NCBI RefSeq assembly: GCF_008704535.1
Contig: NZ_CP023701.1
Span: 5,188,001-5,252,000 of the forward strand
Direction of reading: 5' to 3'
DNA: 64,000 nt
Source: Streptomyces subrutilus
GTDB lineage: Bacteria > Actinomycetota > Actinomycetes > Streptomycetales > Streptomycetaceae
The translations under genes were made by a program, and so were the position numbers. Below, one piece after another: positions 1 to 6,881 of this stretch. How positions within the stretch are numbered: the stretch's first letter is position 1; each line of letters begins with the position of its first letter. Below the pieces are notes generated by a model. It searched no databases. It saw nothing but the letters and a program-made list of their open reading frames with translations, and was not told the origin of the DNA.

Positions 1-987
1 GGCCACCGCCTCCAGCCGCGTGAGCCGGTCCTGCGCCGCCGACACCGCCTCGTCGGTCGCGTCCAGCGACCCGCGGACCTCCTCGATCAGCGCCCCGACG
101 TCCGCCCACCGCTGCTCCTCGCGGGCCCGGCCGGCCTCGGCGAGCCGGTCCTCCGCCCGCGCCACGTCCCGTACCGCCTGGTCCGGCACGTGCTGGAGGT
201 CCTGCCAGCACGCCGCGCTGAACCTGCGGCGCAGCTCGCTGAGGACCGGGTCGACCCGGTCGGCCCGGTTGCGCAGCGCCTGCGCCCGCGTCCGCAGGCT
301 CACCAGCCGCCGGTCGATCTCCGCGGCCCGCTCCGGCAGCCGGGCCGCCTCCGCCCGCACCCCCTCCGCGTCCCGGAGGATCCGGTCCGCGCGCTGCACC
401 GTGGCCTGCACCCCGTGGAGCGCGGCCCCCTGGTTCAACAGCGTCAGCTCAGGCCCCAGCGCCGCCAGCCGCGCCGCGAGGTCGTCCGCCCGCATCCCCC
501 GGGCCCGTACCGCGTCCAGCGCGTCACTGGCCGCCAACAGCGCGGCCTTGGCCCGCTCCCGCGCCGGAGCCACCCGCGCCAACTGCGTCTCCGCCTTGTC
601 CAGCAGCGGCCGCAGGCCCTGCTCGAACCGGTCCAGCTCGCCCTTGACGCGGACGAGCTCGTCCCGCGCCCGGGTCAGCTCCTCCCGGGCCCGCGCGGCG
701 GCCGAGCCCTCCAGCTCGGGCCGGTCCAGGTCGTGCGCGTCGACCGCCTCGATGTACACGTGGCTGACCTGGTCGATCCGCTGCCCGAGCGCGGCGAACC
801 CCTCGCCCGCCTGCCGCGCCGCCGGAGAACCGTCCGCCGCGGCGATGGTCTCGATCGAGATCCGCAGGTCCCGCTGCGCGGTGTCCAGCTCGTAGAAGGC
901 CGCGGCGGCGGCATCCTTGGCCGCCTGGGCATCCGCCCGCCGACTCTCGTCCCGCCCACCGAACCAACGCCGGGATGCCGTCGTCAC
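1..987 (-). CDS. Hypothetical coiled-coil protein (3' end outside window)
   Basis: I do not recognise this family. At least 328 residues are visible and the C-terminus runs off the left edge. The chosen start is the GTG at 987 (MTTASRRWFGGRDESRRA...), with GGGAGAGGG ending three bases upstream. There is no signal peptide or membrane segment. The protein is almost entirely charged, Ala/Leu-rich helix with heptad-like spacing (for example AREELTRARDELVRVKGE), so it is probably a long cytoplasmic coiled coil. It diverges from the tRNA-Val gene and is the last gene before the island-like stretch that begins behind that tRNA. Confidence 0.75.
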   Translation of the reverse strand, partial: MTTASRRWFGGRDESRRADAQAAKDAAAAAFYELDTAQRDLRISIETIAAADGSPAARQAGEGFAALGQRIDQVSHVYIEAVDAHDLDRPELEGSAAARAREELTRARDELVRVKGELDRFEQGLRPLLDKAETQLARVAPARERAKAALLAASDALDAVRARGMRADDLAARLAALGPELTLLNQGAALHGVQATVQRADRILRDAEGVRAEAARLPERAAEIDRRLVSLRTRAQALRNRADRVDPVLSELRRRFSAACWQDLQHVPDQAVRDVARAEDRLAEAGRAREEQRWADVGALIEEVRGSLDATDEAVSAAQDRLTRLEAVA

Positions 988-1092
988 AATCCCTCTCCCG
1001 TACCGCGTCCGCCGTGCCCCGGTCCATTCTCCCCCACCGGAACGGGTTTGCGTGGGGGGTGTGCCCGGCATGTAGGCTGTCCACTCATTCAC

Positions 1093-1167
1093 GGGTGCGT
1101 AGCTCAGGGGTAGAGCGCTGCTCTTACAAAGCAGATGTCGGCGGTTCGAAACCGTCCGCGCCCACCA
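1093..1167 (+). tRNA. tRNA-Val (anticodon UAC)
   Basis: A complete cloverleaf can be folded by eye. The acceptor stem is GGGTGCG/CGCGCCC, the anticodon loop CTTACAA gives anticodon TAC, the T loop is TTCGAAA, and the discriminator A is followed by an encoded CCA. It would read GUA valine codons. A strong hairpin (1194-1231) follows, and beyond it the sequence changes to small regulators and decayed genes, which makes this tRNA a plausible integration target. Confidence 0.95.
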
Positions 1168-1193
1168 GTAGGAACTAGCAGGTCAGGCAGTGT

Positions 1194-1231
1194 GAACGGC
1201 CCCCCAACCGGCAGCGGTTGGGGGGCCGTTC
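1194..1231 (+). terminator. Hairpin terminator after tRNA-Val
   Basis: Perfect 16-bp inverted repeat (GAACGGCCCCCCAACC at 1194-1209, its complement at 1216-1231) with a 6-nt loop, 27 bases after the CCA. There is no U-tract, as is usual in Streptomyces. Confidence 0.75.
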
Positions 1232-1240
1232 GCGTGCCCA

Positions 1241-1259
1241 GAGTCCACTAAGAGTCCAC
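1241..1259. repeat. Short direct repeat GAGTCCAC x2 behind tRNA-Val
   Basis: GAGTCCAC occurs at 1241-1248 and 1252-1259, directly behind the tRNA terminator and near the presumed edge of the island. It may be a recombinase arm site or chance. No duplicate of the tRNA 3' end was found downstream. Confidence 0.3.
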
Positions 1260-1426
1260 AACCCCACCGGAACGCCTGTGGTCATCACCCATTCGGGAGG
1301 TCACAACTGGCAGATCATCGGGTTAGAGTGCACGCACGAGCGGGGCCGGCGCTTCTCCCCATGCGCGCCAGATGTACGCCGCTCGGATTCTGGGAGTTCG
1401 GGTGGGGAAGACCCGTCTCTCAGGCA

Positions 1427-1505
1427 GAAGCCCCCCGGCGCGTATGTCGCCGGGGGGCTTCTCGTTGTACACGCTAAACCGCCCCGCCCCGGAATGGGGC
1501 GGGGC
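1427..1505 (+). terminator. Two hairpins in the gene-free stretch 1168-1718
   Basis: The first has 14-bp perfect arms GAAGCCCCCCGGCG (1427-1440 and 1448-1461) followed by a T-rich bit. The second has 10-bp arms GCCCCGCCCC (1481-1490 and 1496-1505). No convincing gene lies between the tRNA and the regulator at 1719, so these may be left over from a lost gene. Confidence 0.5.
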
Positions 1506-1718
1506 GGCGCGTCCTGACCGAAATCAGGACCAGGGCGACCGGTCCGGCGGATGTACGGACGCTCGGAGGGGTCGACCTGCTCACCCCTGATCGCGCGGGG
1601 CGCGGGGGGCGAGCTGTAAGGACGTCGCAAGCGGTGCGAATGCCCGCGAAACCCCAAGATCACACAATGTAGGATTTGGCCAACTGACAAACGATCATGG
1701 CTGCCCCAGCGTGGACAG

Positions 1719-1961
1719 GTGCCGCGCTCTGTACCGCCCTCTGACGACGTCCTCGCTCGTCGGCGACGCATCGCGGGCCGGATCAGGGCGGCACGGGAGC
1801 ACCGCAACCTGACACAGGAGCGGGTGGCGAACGAGATGGGCATGGACCGGCCGTCCTACACCCTGCTCGAACAAGGCAAGGTCAGCCCGCGGCTGGACAC
1901 GCTGCTACGAATCTCCGACGCGCTCGGTGTACCGCTGGCCGAGTTGGTGCGGGAGCCGTAG
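1719..1961 (+). CDS. Small XRE-family DNA-binding regulator
   Basis: An 80-residue protein made of one helix-turn-helix domain of the Cro/C1 (XRE) type. Residues ~20-75 carry the typical pattern: IRAAREHRNLTQERVANEMG, then YTLLEQGKVSPRLDTLLRISDALGV. It starts at GTG 1719 with GGACAG almost abutting, so the start is tentative. Upstream DNA holds the palindrome TTGGCCAA (about 1676-1683), a possible operator. Stand-alone XRE proteins of this size usually control integrated elements or toxin genes, but no partner gene is visible here. It reads away from the tRNA, toward the minus-strand minigene operon. Confidence 0.85.
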   Translation: MPRSVPPSDDVLARRRRIAGRIRAAREHRNLTQERVANEMGMDRPSYTLLEQGKVSPRLDTLLRISDALGVPLAELVREP

Positions 1962-2070
1962 TCCTACCGGACGGATAACGTCGCGTGTGGCATGCACACA
2001 CCGTACGGGCCAGGCGGGCCCGCGGGTAGCCCCGGCCGACCACGGCAGCAGCCGGCCGGGACTGGGGGTG

Positions 2071-2208
2071 TCAGCGCCCGCAGGCCTGGCAGCCGGACGA
2101 GGAGATCCTCGCGATGATGTTGCCGTTCTCGTCTACCTCATACACGTCGGCCCTCGATCCCCCGCAGCCGGGGGTCGGGCACGGAACTTTGTGGACTACC
2201 TGGGCCAT
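2071..2208 (-). CDS. 45-aa zinc-ribbon-like microprotein
   Basis: Reads MAQVVHKVPCPTPGCGGSRA..., ending SGCQACGR. Two paired-cysteine knuckles (CPTPGC near residues 10-15 and CQAC at 41-44) suggest one treble-clef or zinc-ribbon site. The ATG at 2208 has a strong ribosome site (TGGAGGC, about six bases away). Its first 71 bases overlap the end of the upstream 110-aa gene in another frame, which is unusual. Similar small Cys-rich proteins are common in actinobacterial integrative elements, with unknown role. The clear RBS and ordered cysteines make it likely real. Confidence 0.6.
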   Translation of the reverse strand: MAQVVHKVPCPTPGCGGSRADVYEVDENGNIIARISSSGCQACGR

Positions 2209-2470
2209 CGGATGCCTCCAGAATGTTGACGGAGCACGGATGGAACGCCGGCGTCTCGACTCGCTGTAGCCCTGCGTCCGACGGCGAGTACGCGGCGGCG
2301 AGGTGCCCCGTGCATCCCGGCCGGTGGCAGGGTGTGAGCTGGTGGAGCAGGCGGCCTCCTCGGCGGAGGCGCATCCCGCAGTCGAAGCAGGGCATCGGGT
2401 GGTAGCCCTCTGCGTTCCAGATGTACGTGATTGCGTTGCCGTTGTGGCATTTGGGGCAGGTCCAGGCCAT
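2138..2470 (-). CDS. 110-aa Cys-rich (zinc-finger-like) protein
   Basis: Starts MAWTCPKCHNGNAITYIWNA at 2470. CPKC (residues 5-8), CFDC (29-32) and later CHRPGC give three Cys pairs, consistent with zinc binding, so a nucleic-acid or protein adaptor is plausible. A GGGAAAGG stretch sits about nine bases upstream. The last ~24 residues lie in DNA shared with the 45-aa gene and look less protein-like, so a slightly shorter ancestral product is possible. Third of five tiny genes on the minus strand between 3034 and 2071. No function is assigned. Confidence 0.65.
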   Translation of the reverse strand: MAWTCPKCHNGNAITYIWNAEGYHPMPCFDCGMRLRRGGRLLHQLTPCHRPGCTGHLAAAYSPSDAGLQRVETPAFHPCSVNILEASDGPGSPQSSVPDPRLRGIEGRRV

Positions 2471-2547
2471 GCGGCCGAGCCTTTCCCACGAGCGGTGGTG
2501 CGGTGGTGCAGACCCGCCCCGGGTCACCCGTACGAGGGGCGGGGGTC

Positions 2548-2625
2548 TCAGGTGCCGATGACGACTGCGGCGACCGCGGCCAGCACGGCCACGATGATCA
2601 GCAGGTGTTTCGTCAGCTCTCTCAC
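2548..2625 (-). CDS. 25-aa single-span membrane peptide, translationally coupled
   Basis: GTG at 2625 overlaps the stop of the preceding 59-aa gene as GTGA. It begins MRELTKHLLIIVAVLAAVAA and ends at TGA 2548. After a short charged start it is one uninterrupted hydrophobic helix, so a membrane micropeptide. No separate ribosome site is visible, which fits reinitiation after the upstream gene. Peptides this small can arise by chance; the exact stop/start overlap and the clean hydrophobic helix are the only support. Confidence 0.45.
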   Translation of the reverse strand: MRELTKHLLIIVAVLAAVAAVVIGT

Positions 2626-2801
2626 CGGCGGCGGCCCGGGATGGCGGACCGCGACTCGTTGGCGGGGTCACCGGGCCGATGCCGTCGGCAGCCACTCTCG
2701 TGGAGCACGGCTCCGCCCTCCGGGCCCCCGATCGGCAGCGGCGAGGCGCGGTAGTAGGGGCACCGCGACGGGTCGGGCTCATCGTCGAAGGGCCCCCTCA
2801 C
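2622..2801 (-). CDS. 59-aa hypothetical protein in minigene operon
   Basis: GTG at 2801 overlaps the TGA of the 78-aa gene (GTGA), and its own stop overlaps the next start the same way. Reads MRGPFDDEPDPSRCPYYRAS..., with an acidic start and a basic tail (SAIPGRRR). It contains two cysteines but no recognisable domain. The double overlap strongly suggests coupled translation of 78-aa, 59-aa and 25-aa products. Function unknown. Confidence 0.55.
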   Translation of the reverse strand: MRGPFDDEPDPSRCPYYRASPLPIGGPEGGAVLHESGCRRHRPGDPANESRSAIPGRRR

Positions 2802-3034
2802 GCCGCGCCCCCGTCCGAGGGCGGGCAGGAGTAGACGTCGAAGTCGAGCGCGTACCCGCCGTCGTGGACCAGGGCGACGCCGCGGTGTACGCGGGCCGCG
2901 GGCAGCGGCTCCCCGCAGGCAACGCACGCCCGGCCGTGGAGCTGCTCCGTGGACAGGCGGCTGGTGGCCGGGACCGGAACGTCCTGGCAGCGGGTCGCGC
3001 CGGGGCTGGTCGGCGGTGCGTGTCTGCTGGTCAT
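2798..3034 (-). CDS. 78-aa hypothetical protein with CxxC, first of a minigene operon
   Basis: ATG at 3034 with GGGAG about eight bases upstream; the product starts MTSRHAPPTSPGATRC. The second half (LHGRACVACGEPLPAARVHR...) has a CVAC knuckle and a later Cys, resembling half a zinc ribbon. It is separated from the regulator gene 3143-4327 by a hairpin (3091-3126), so it probably has its own promoter in that gap. It is followed with GTGA overlaps by the 59-aa and 25-aa genes. Confidence 0.65.
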   Translation of the reverse strand: MTSRHAPPTSPGATRCQDVPVPATSRLSTEQLHGRACVACGEPLPAARVHRGVALVHDGGYALDFDVYSCPPSDGGAA

Positions 3035-3090
3035 ACGGCTGCTCCCTGCCGTCGTCCGCGGGCTGTGAGACGAGTGTGGGAGCACGGCAA

Positions 3091-3126
3091 GGCCCCAACT
3101 ATCACCAGATGTTGATGGTCGGGGCC
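3091..3126 (-). terminator. Hairpin between XRE regulator gene and minigene operon
   Basis: Imperfect inverted repeat with GGCCCC (3091-3096) and GGGGCC (3121-3126) at its base and ATCA/TGAT near the loop. It lies just downstream of the minus-strand regulator that ends at 3143. Confidence 0.55.
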
Positions 3127-3142
3127 AAGGGTCAGCTGAGCG

Positions 3143-4327
3143 TTATGCGCCCAGCCAGTAGCCGTACGAGAGGAAGCTGTCCGGCAGTTGACGGCGGGCC
3201 GCCTCCAGGCCGGCGTACGTCTCCCGGACCGTCTGGTGATAGCGGGCCTGCTGCGGCGCTGCCTTCCGCGCGCGCAGCAGGTTCTGGAACGAGTCGTCCA
3301 GGTTGCCCGTCCACATCTGCGCCCGGGCGAGCTCCGCGAAGTGGTGGCTCCGGCGGGACTTCGGCCAGTCCGCAGGGATCGTCACCGCCCGGCCTTTCTG
3401 CGCAGCCTGCCCGTACTCGTCCAGCTCGGCCAGCACACTGACCCGGTGGACGGCCACGTTCGTCGGGCCGAACGCCAGCCAGTGCACGTCGACAGCCTCG
3501 CCGGTCTCGGCGGCGATCCGGTCCGCCTCGGCGAGGTGGTTCTCCGCCCGCCCGCCGTCCTTGGACCGGCCGGCCATCACCGCGGCGCCGAGGTGTAGCT
3601 GCCCGGTGACGACCTCCCGTTCGCGGGTCGGCTCCGCCTGCGCGAGCGTCCGCAGCCCGAGCTGGACGAGTCGCTCGCCGGTGCGGTACTCGCCGTCGCG
3701 GAGGTAGGTGAGGGCCCGCATGTACCGGTACATGCCCCCGAACACGGCGTCGCTGCCGCGCTCGGCCGCCCAGTCCATGCGGGCCAGGGCCAGCGCGGCA
3801 AGGTCGTAGTAGCCCAGCTTCGAGGCGACGTCGTACGAGGTCCGGTAGAGGCTGGCCAGGAGCAGCCAGCCGTCTCGTCCCGGCGCCGTGTGCGCCGACG
3901 TCGTGGCCTCCTGCACGAGCCCGGGCAGCTGACTCGCGACCTGCTTGATCTCCCCGGCGCGGACCGCGACGAGGAGGGCCTCCGCGTCGTCGGCGAGGAG
4001 CTGGTGCGCGCGGGGGGTGATGTCCGGGTCGGCGCCGAGGTCGTAGACGTCCAGGGCCTCGCGGATGGGGCGGATCAGTATGTCCAGCTCGTCCGCGCGG
4101 AGTTCGGTGGCGTACGGCTGGCCGGTGACCGTGGCGACGTCGACACGGAGGGCGCGGGCGACGGCGGCGATGAGGTGCGGGGAGGCGGCGATGGCTCCCT
4201 GCTCGGTCTTCGTGTAGGTGCTGTAGGGGACCTGGGCCAGGTCGGCTACGGCCCGCTGGGTGAGGTGGCGCTCCAGGCGGAGGCGCTTCATGCGCGGGCC
4301 TGCGTGGTCGTGCGGTAGAGAGTGCAT
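3143..4327 (-). CDS. XRE-type regulator with TPR-like C-terminal region
   Basis: A 394-aa regulator. Residues ~12-65 form a Cro/C1 helix-turn-helix (MKRLRLERHLTQRAVADLAQ... then KTEQGAIAASPHLIAAVARAL). Residues ~100-390 are helical repeats resembling tetratricopeptides (AALALARMDWAAE, LRDGEYRTGERLVQLGLR, FQNLLRARKAAPQQARYHQT). Such regulators are very common in Streptomyces and are often peptide- or metabolite-responsive. It starts at ATG 4327. Nine bases upstream begins an inverted repeat (4336-4360) likely to be its own operator. It probably controls itself and perhaps the minigenes downstream. Confidence 0.85.
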   Translation of the reverse strand: MHSLPHDHAGPRMKRLRLERHLTQRAVADLAQVPYSTYTKTEQGAIAASPHLIAAVARALRVDVATVTGQPYATELRADELDILIRPIREALDVYDLGADPDITPRAHQLLADDAEALLVAVRAGEIKQVASQLPGLVQEATTSAHTAPGRDGWLLLASLYRTSYDVASKLGYYDLAALALARMDWAAERGSDAVFGGMYRYMRALTYLRDGEYRTGERLVQLGLRTLAQAEPTREREVVTGQLHLGAAVMAGRSKDGGRAENHLAEADRIAAETGEAVDVHWLAFGPTNVAVHRVSVLAELDEYGQAAQKGRAVTIPADWPKSRRSHHFAELARAQMWTGNLDDSFQNLLRARKAAPQQARYHQTVRETYAGLEAARRQLPDSFLSYGYWLGA

Positions 4328-4335
4328 ACTGGCTC

Positions 4336-4360
4336 CCGTTCAGACTCGACACCTGAACGG
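4336..4360. promoter_or_regulatory. Candidate operator upstream of XRE/TPR regulator
   Basis: Perfect 8-bp inverted repeat: CCGTTCAG (4336-4343) and CTGAACGG (4353-4360) with a 9-base spacer, centred about 20 bases upstream of the ATG at 4327. Placement suits autorepression. Confidence 0.5.
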
Positions 4361-4380
4361 TACCGCCACACGCAAAGGCC

Positions 4381-4414
4381 GCCCCCTCCCGACCGCGAAG
4401 GGCCGGAAGGGGGC
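4381..4414 (-). terminator. Hairpin downstream of lipoprotein pseudogene
   Basis: GCCCCCTCCC (4381-4390) pairs with GGAAGGGGGC (4405-4414) with one mismatch. It lies 31 bases past the stop of the minus-strand lipoprotein frame. Confidence 0.45.
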
Positions 4415-4444
4415 AGCGCGTTCTTCACGCCGGGGCCGGGGTCA

Positions 4445-4797
4445 CTACCCGCGCCCGGCCGCCGCGTCGTCGATCTCCTGCTGCAGCTTGTCCCGGCCCG
4501 CCTTGTTCGCCTCCGCCACGCCCTTCATGTACGCGGTCAGGTACTCGCTGTCCGACAACGGGGCGCAGGGCGGCGTGTCGGCGCGAACGAATCCTGCCCG
4601 GGCGAGGCCGCCATTCGGTCCGCGACGGCGGCCGTGCAGTCCGCGCTGACCTCCGCAGCGGACCGCGCAGGCGCGGACGTGGCCGGCGCCGACGAGGATG
4701 CGGGCGCCGGCGTCGGTGCCGGGCTGCTGCTGGAGCAGCCGGTCAGGGCGGCGGTCAGGATGAGGGCCGCAGTCAGGGTGCGGGCGGTGGTGCGCAT
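4445..4797 (-). pseudogene. Small lipoprotein gene broken by a one-base frameshift
   Basis: Starts at ATG 4797 with an AGGGGGACC ribosome site. It encodes a lipoprotein signal (MRTTARTLTAALILTAALTG, then Cys) and a Ser/Pro/Ala linker. The frame runs to ...ADRMAASPGQDSFAPTRRPA and stops at 4537. In the neighbouring frame the sequence continues as a sensible protein, PPCAPLSDSEYLTAYMKGVA..., ending at TAG 4445. One extra base near 4576-4582 would rejoin them into a 117-aa protein typical of Streptomyces surface lipoproteins. Either a recent mutation or a sequencing error; a resident gene of the island. Confidence 0.7.
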
Positions 4798-4862
4798 GGT
4801 CCCCCTAGGGATCGGGTGGGCTGCATCATGCAGCGCGCGTCAGAGTTCTGGCGAGGCCCTCG

Positions 4863-5012
4863 GTATGGGCCGTACTCCAGTTCGGTCATGCGCCCGAAGA
4901 GGTGTCCGAGCGGATGTCCGAGGTCTACGCGATCCGACTCCTGGACGCCCTGGACGGGGATGGGCCTCACGTCCGGAGCCATGACGGGCGCCAGCTGCTC
5001 ACGGTGCGGTGA
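4863..5012 (+). pseudogene. Possible gene remnant with good codon pattern
   Basis: A plus-strand frame ending at TGA 5012 reads VWAVLQFGHAPEEVSERMSE... and has the G/C-ending codon pattern of a real Streptomyces gene, but no convincing start. The best internal starts (GTG 4902, ATG 4914) would give only 36 or 32 residues. I read it as the 3' end of a decayed gene. From 5013 to 5201 I see nothing further. Confidence 0.3.
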
Positions 5013-5201
5013 GAGTTTCCCTACTTCATCAAGGCACCCGCCGCGCACAGCGCGGCGAGCGCGCCCGTCGCCCGGGCCTGCGCTCCTGTCTACGCCCCGC
5101 TCAAGCCCGACCGCCGGCCGCGCGCCAGACGGCACGGGTTCGATGGTGGGACAACCGCAGTACGGCTGAGCACCCGAGTTCACAACGCTGGCCCACACCC
5201 A

Positions 5202-5543
5202 CTAAGCACCTGTGCCGAGCGAAACCATGACTCCGCCCAACACTGCCAGGCTCAGCCCCTGGCGCAGGCCCCAGCGGAGCGTGCGCCGAGCCGTCGGAGG
5301 CCGAGCAGCGGGATCCCAAGGCGACGTCACCACCCGCTCAAAGACATGCCTCCGGCGGGGGCGCACAGGCTCCGGGATGACCGGGGGCCGGCCGTGCGGG
5401 TGCGGGCCGGTTTGTGGTGGGGGTGGGGTGCTGTCATCCCGTCTGCCGTCGACCCAGGCAAGCCATAGCGGGCCAGGCTTCTGGGGCCCAGGCCGTTCGT
5501 CCAGCAGGGCGCTCCACGCCTTCGCGCGTCGGTTCATCTTCAA
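5202..5543 (-). CDS. Hypothetical 113-aa protein, Pro/Arg-rich with C-terminal hydrophobic helix
   Basis: Starts MKMNRRAKAWSALLDERPGP at 5543 and ends with a hydrophobic stretch (QGLSLAVLGGVMVSLGTGA) that could be one membrane anchor. The centre is Pro/His/Arg-rich and featureless. There is no strong ribosome site and codon use is less biased than in neighbours, so it may be a fragment or not a gene. It lies between decayed DNA and the bL37 gene, at the likely far edge of the island. Confidence 0.4.
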   Translation of the reverse strand: MKMNRRAKAWSALLDERPGPQKPGPLWLAWVDGRRDDSTPPPPQTGPHPHGRPPVIPEPVRPRRRHVFERVVTSPWDPAARPPTARRTLRWGLRQGLSLAVLGGVMVSLGTGA

Positions 5544-5601
5544 CGCGGTCGTGGGCAGCGGACTTCGGCGGGCGAACGGATCGATGAGCCGTGCGCGTGC
5601 G

Positions 5602-5633
5602 GAAGCCCCCGATCGATCGTGTCCGGGGGCTTC
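5602..5633 (-). terminator. Terminator downstream of bL37 gene
   Basis: 10-bp perfect arms GAAGCCCCCG (5602-5611) and CGGGGGCTTC (5624-5633) with a 12-nt loop, 67 bases past the bL37 stop on the minus strand. Confidence 0.65.
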
Positions 5634-5699
5634 GCGGGCGCACGGCCGCCGCGGGGTCGGGGGACCGGATCGCGGGGGCGTGCGGAGTGCTCGGGGCGG

Positions 5700-5774
5700 T
5701 CAGGCGTTGGGGCGCTTGCCGTGGTTGGCCTTCTTCTTCTTGCGGGCCCGTCGCTTGTTGCCTCGCTTGGCCAT
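5700..5774 (-). CDS. Ribosomal protein bL37 (24 aa)
   Basis: A 24-residue, extremely basic protein beginning MAKRGNKRRARKKKK and ending NHGKRPNA. It matches from memory the actinobacterial large-subunit protein bL37 first seen in mycobacterial ribosome structures, which has the same length, the MAKRG start and the ANHGKRPN end. ATG at 5774 has a GGAGAGG ribosome site seven bases upstream, and a clear terminator follows (5602-5633). The protein would be buried in 23S rRNA. It is too short for most gene finders. Confidence 0.8.
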   Translation of the reverse strand: MAKRGNKRRARKKKKANHGKRPNA

Positions 5775-5897
5775 GGCGCACCTCTCCCTCGTTCGGGAAC
5801 CTCCTGGCCCCGCCAGTCTAGGTTCGGGCCGCCGCACCCGCATCAGCGTCGCCGCCGGGCCCTTGGCCCGGTCGGGCCGGCGTGGGATCGTCGGGGG

Positions 5898-6566
5898 ATG
5901 GGCGAGTGGCTCGCATGGGTCGGGGTGGGCGGAGCGGTGATCGGCGCCGTTCTGCTGGTGATGGTGCTGCAACGGGCCTCGCTGGCCGCCTTCGAGCGCA
6001 GACGCGCCCAGGAACGGGCCCGGCTCCTCGCCCGGCTCGCCGACGCCACCCCGGTCGCGGGCGCCGAGCCGCCGGTCGCCGGGCCCCGGCACCCCACCTT
6101 CGACGACGTCGGCGCCCACCCGCCCGGACCCGCCCAACTCGGCGACGGTCGCGACGACTTCACCCCGCTGCTCGTCGAGTACTACGCGTACGGACTGACC
6201 CAGGCCCGCACCAGCTTCGCCACCAGCCAGGGCTTCTCCGCGGCCGGCGCCGCCGTCCTCCTGTTCGGCGTCGGGCTCGCCGTGTGGAAGGCCGAGAGCG
6301 GCGGCGAGCTCTACCTCGGCATCGTCACCAGCTCCGTCGGCCTGGTCACCGCGCTCGTCGGACAGCTCTTCCACCGCCGGGCCGACCTCGCCCTGGCGTA
6401 CATGGCCGACCAGACGAGCGCACTGCGCGACGACCGTCGGGCCGCCGAATCCACCCAGCAGGCCATCGGCCTCCTCGACGAGGTCGCCGACCCCGAACTG
6501 CGCGGCAGGCTCCAGGCCGCACTCATCCTCAAACTCTCCGGGGCCGGCGCCGAGCTGCCGCGGTAG
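5898..6566 (+). CDS. Membrane protein with TRADD-N-associated-type two-helix module
   Basis: A 222-aa protein. An N-terminal helix (~4-24: LAWVGVGGAVIGAVLLVMVL) is followed by a charged linker. The core ~95-170 begins YYAYGLTQARTSFATSQGFS and has two membrane helices (AAGAAVLLFGVGLAVW; LGIVTSSVGLVTALVGQLF), then a conserved helical tail (ADLALAYMADQTSALRDD). The Q-x2-SF-x-S start and paired helices resemble the membrane domain accompanying TRADD-N-like modules in bacterial conflict systems; this is from memory of the pattern. ATG 5898 has a G-rich run directly upstream. No toxin or protease partner is adjacent. Confidence 0.65.
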   Translation: MGEWLAWVGVGGAVIGAVLLVMVLQRASLAAFERRRAQERARLLARLADATPVAGAEPPVAGPRHPTFDDVGAHPPGPAQLGDGRDDFTPLLVEYYAYGLTQARTSFATSQGFSAAGAAVLLFGVGLAVWKAESGGELYLGIVTSSVGLVTALVGQLFHRRADLALAYMADQTSALRDDRRAAESTQQAIGLLDEVADPELRGRLQAALILKLSGAGAELPR

Positions 6567-6581
6567 CGCGATAGTGGAGGT

Positions 6582-6806
6582 ATGTGCCGTTCCATTAAGA
6601 CCCTGCGCCCGCCCGCCATCCCCGAGAAGGCCACCGAGGAGGAGATCCGCGCCGCAGCCCTCCAGTACGTACGCAAGGTGTCCGGCTTCCGGGCCCCCGC
6701 CGCACACAACCGCGAGGTGTTCGACGAGGCCGTCGAGGCGGTGGCCGAAGCCACCCGGGTCCTCCTCGACGGGGTGCACGTGAGGGGGCAGGCCGCCAGC
6801 GTCTGA
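6582..6806 (+). CDS. DUF2277 family protein
   Basis: A 74-aa protein with the family's signature features: start MCRSIKTLRPP, then ATEEEIRAAALQYVRKVSGF and a helix FDEAVEAVAEATRVLLD. ATG 6582 follows GTGGAGGT. It lies 15 bases after the membrane-protein gene and may be co-transcribed. Function is not established for the family; it is widespread as a single small cytoplasmic protein. Confidence 0.85.
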   Translation: MCRSIKTLRPPAIPEKATEEEIRAAALQYVRKVSGFRAPAAHNREVFDEAVEAVAEATRVLLDGVHVRGQAASV

Positions 6807-6881
6807 CCGTGACCGCCTGGCCGCGACCGCCTGACCCCTCTGGCCGGCCCGTACGAGGTCCGGGCGGATCCGCGGCGCAGG

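Noticed and set aside
1168..5600. Complete integrative conjugative element or prophage
   Set aside because: No integrase, replication, transfer or structural genes are visible; only an island-like remnant is claimed.
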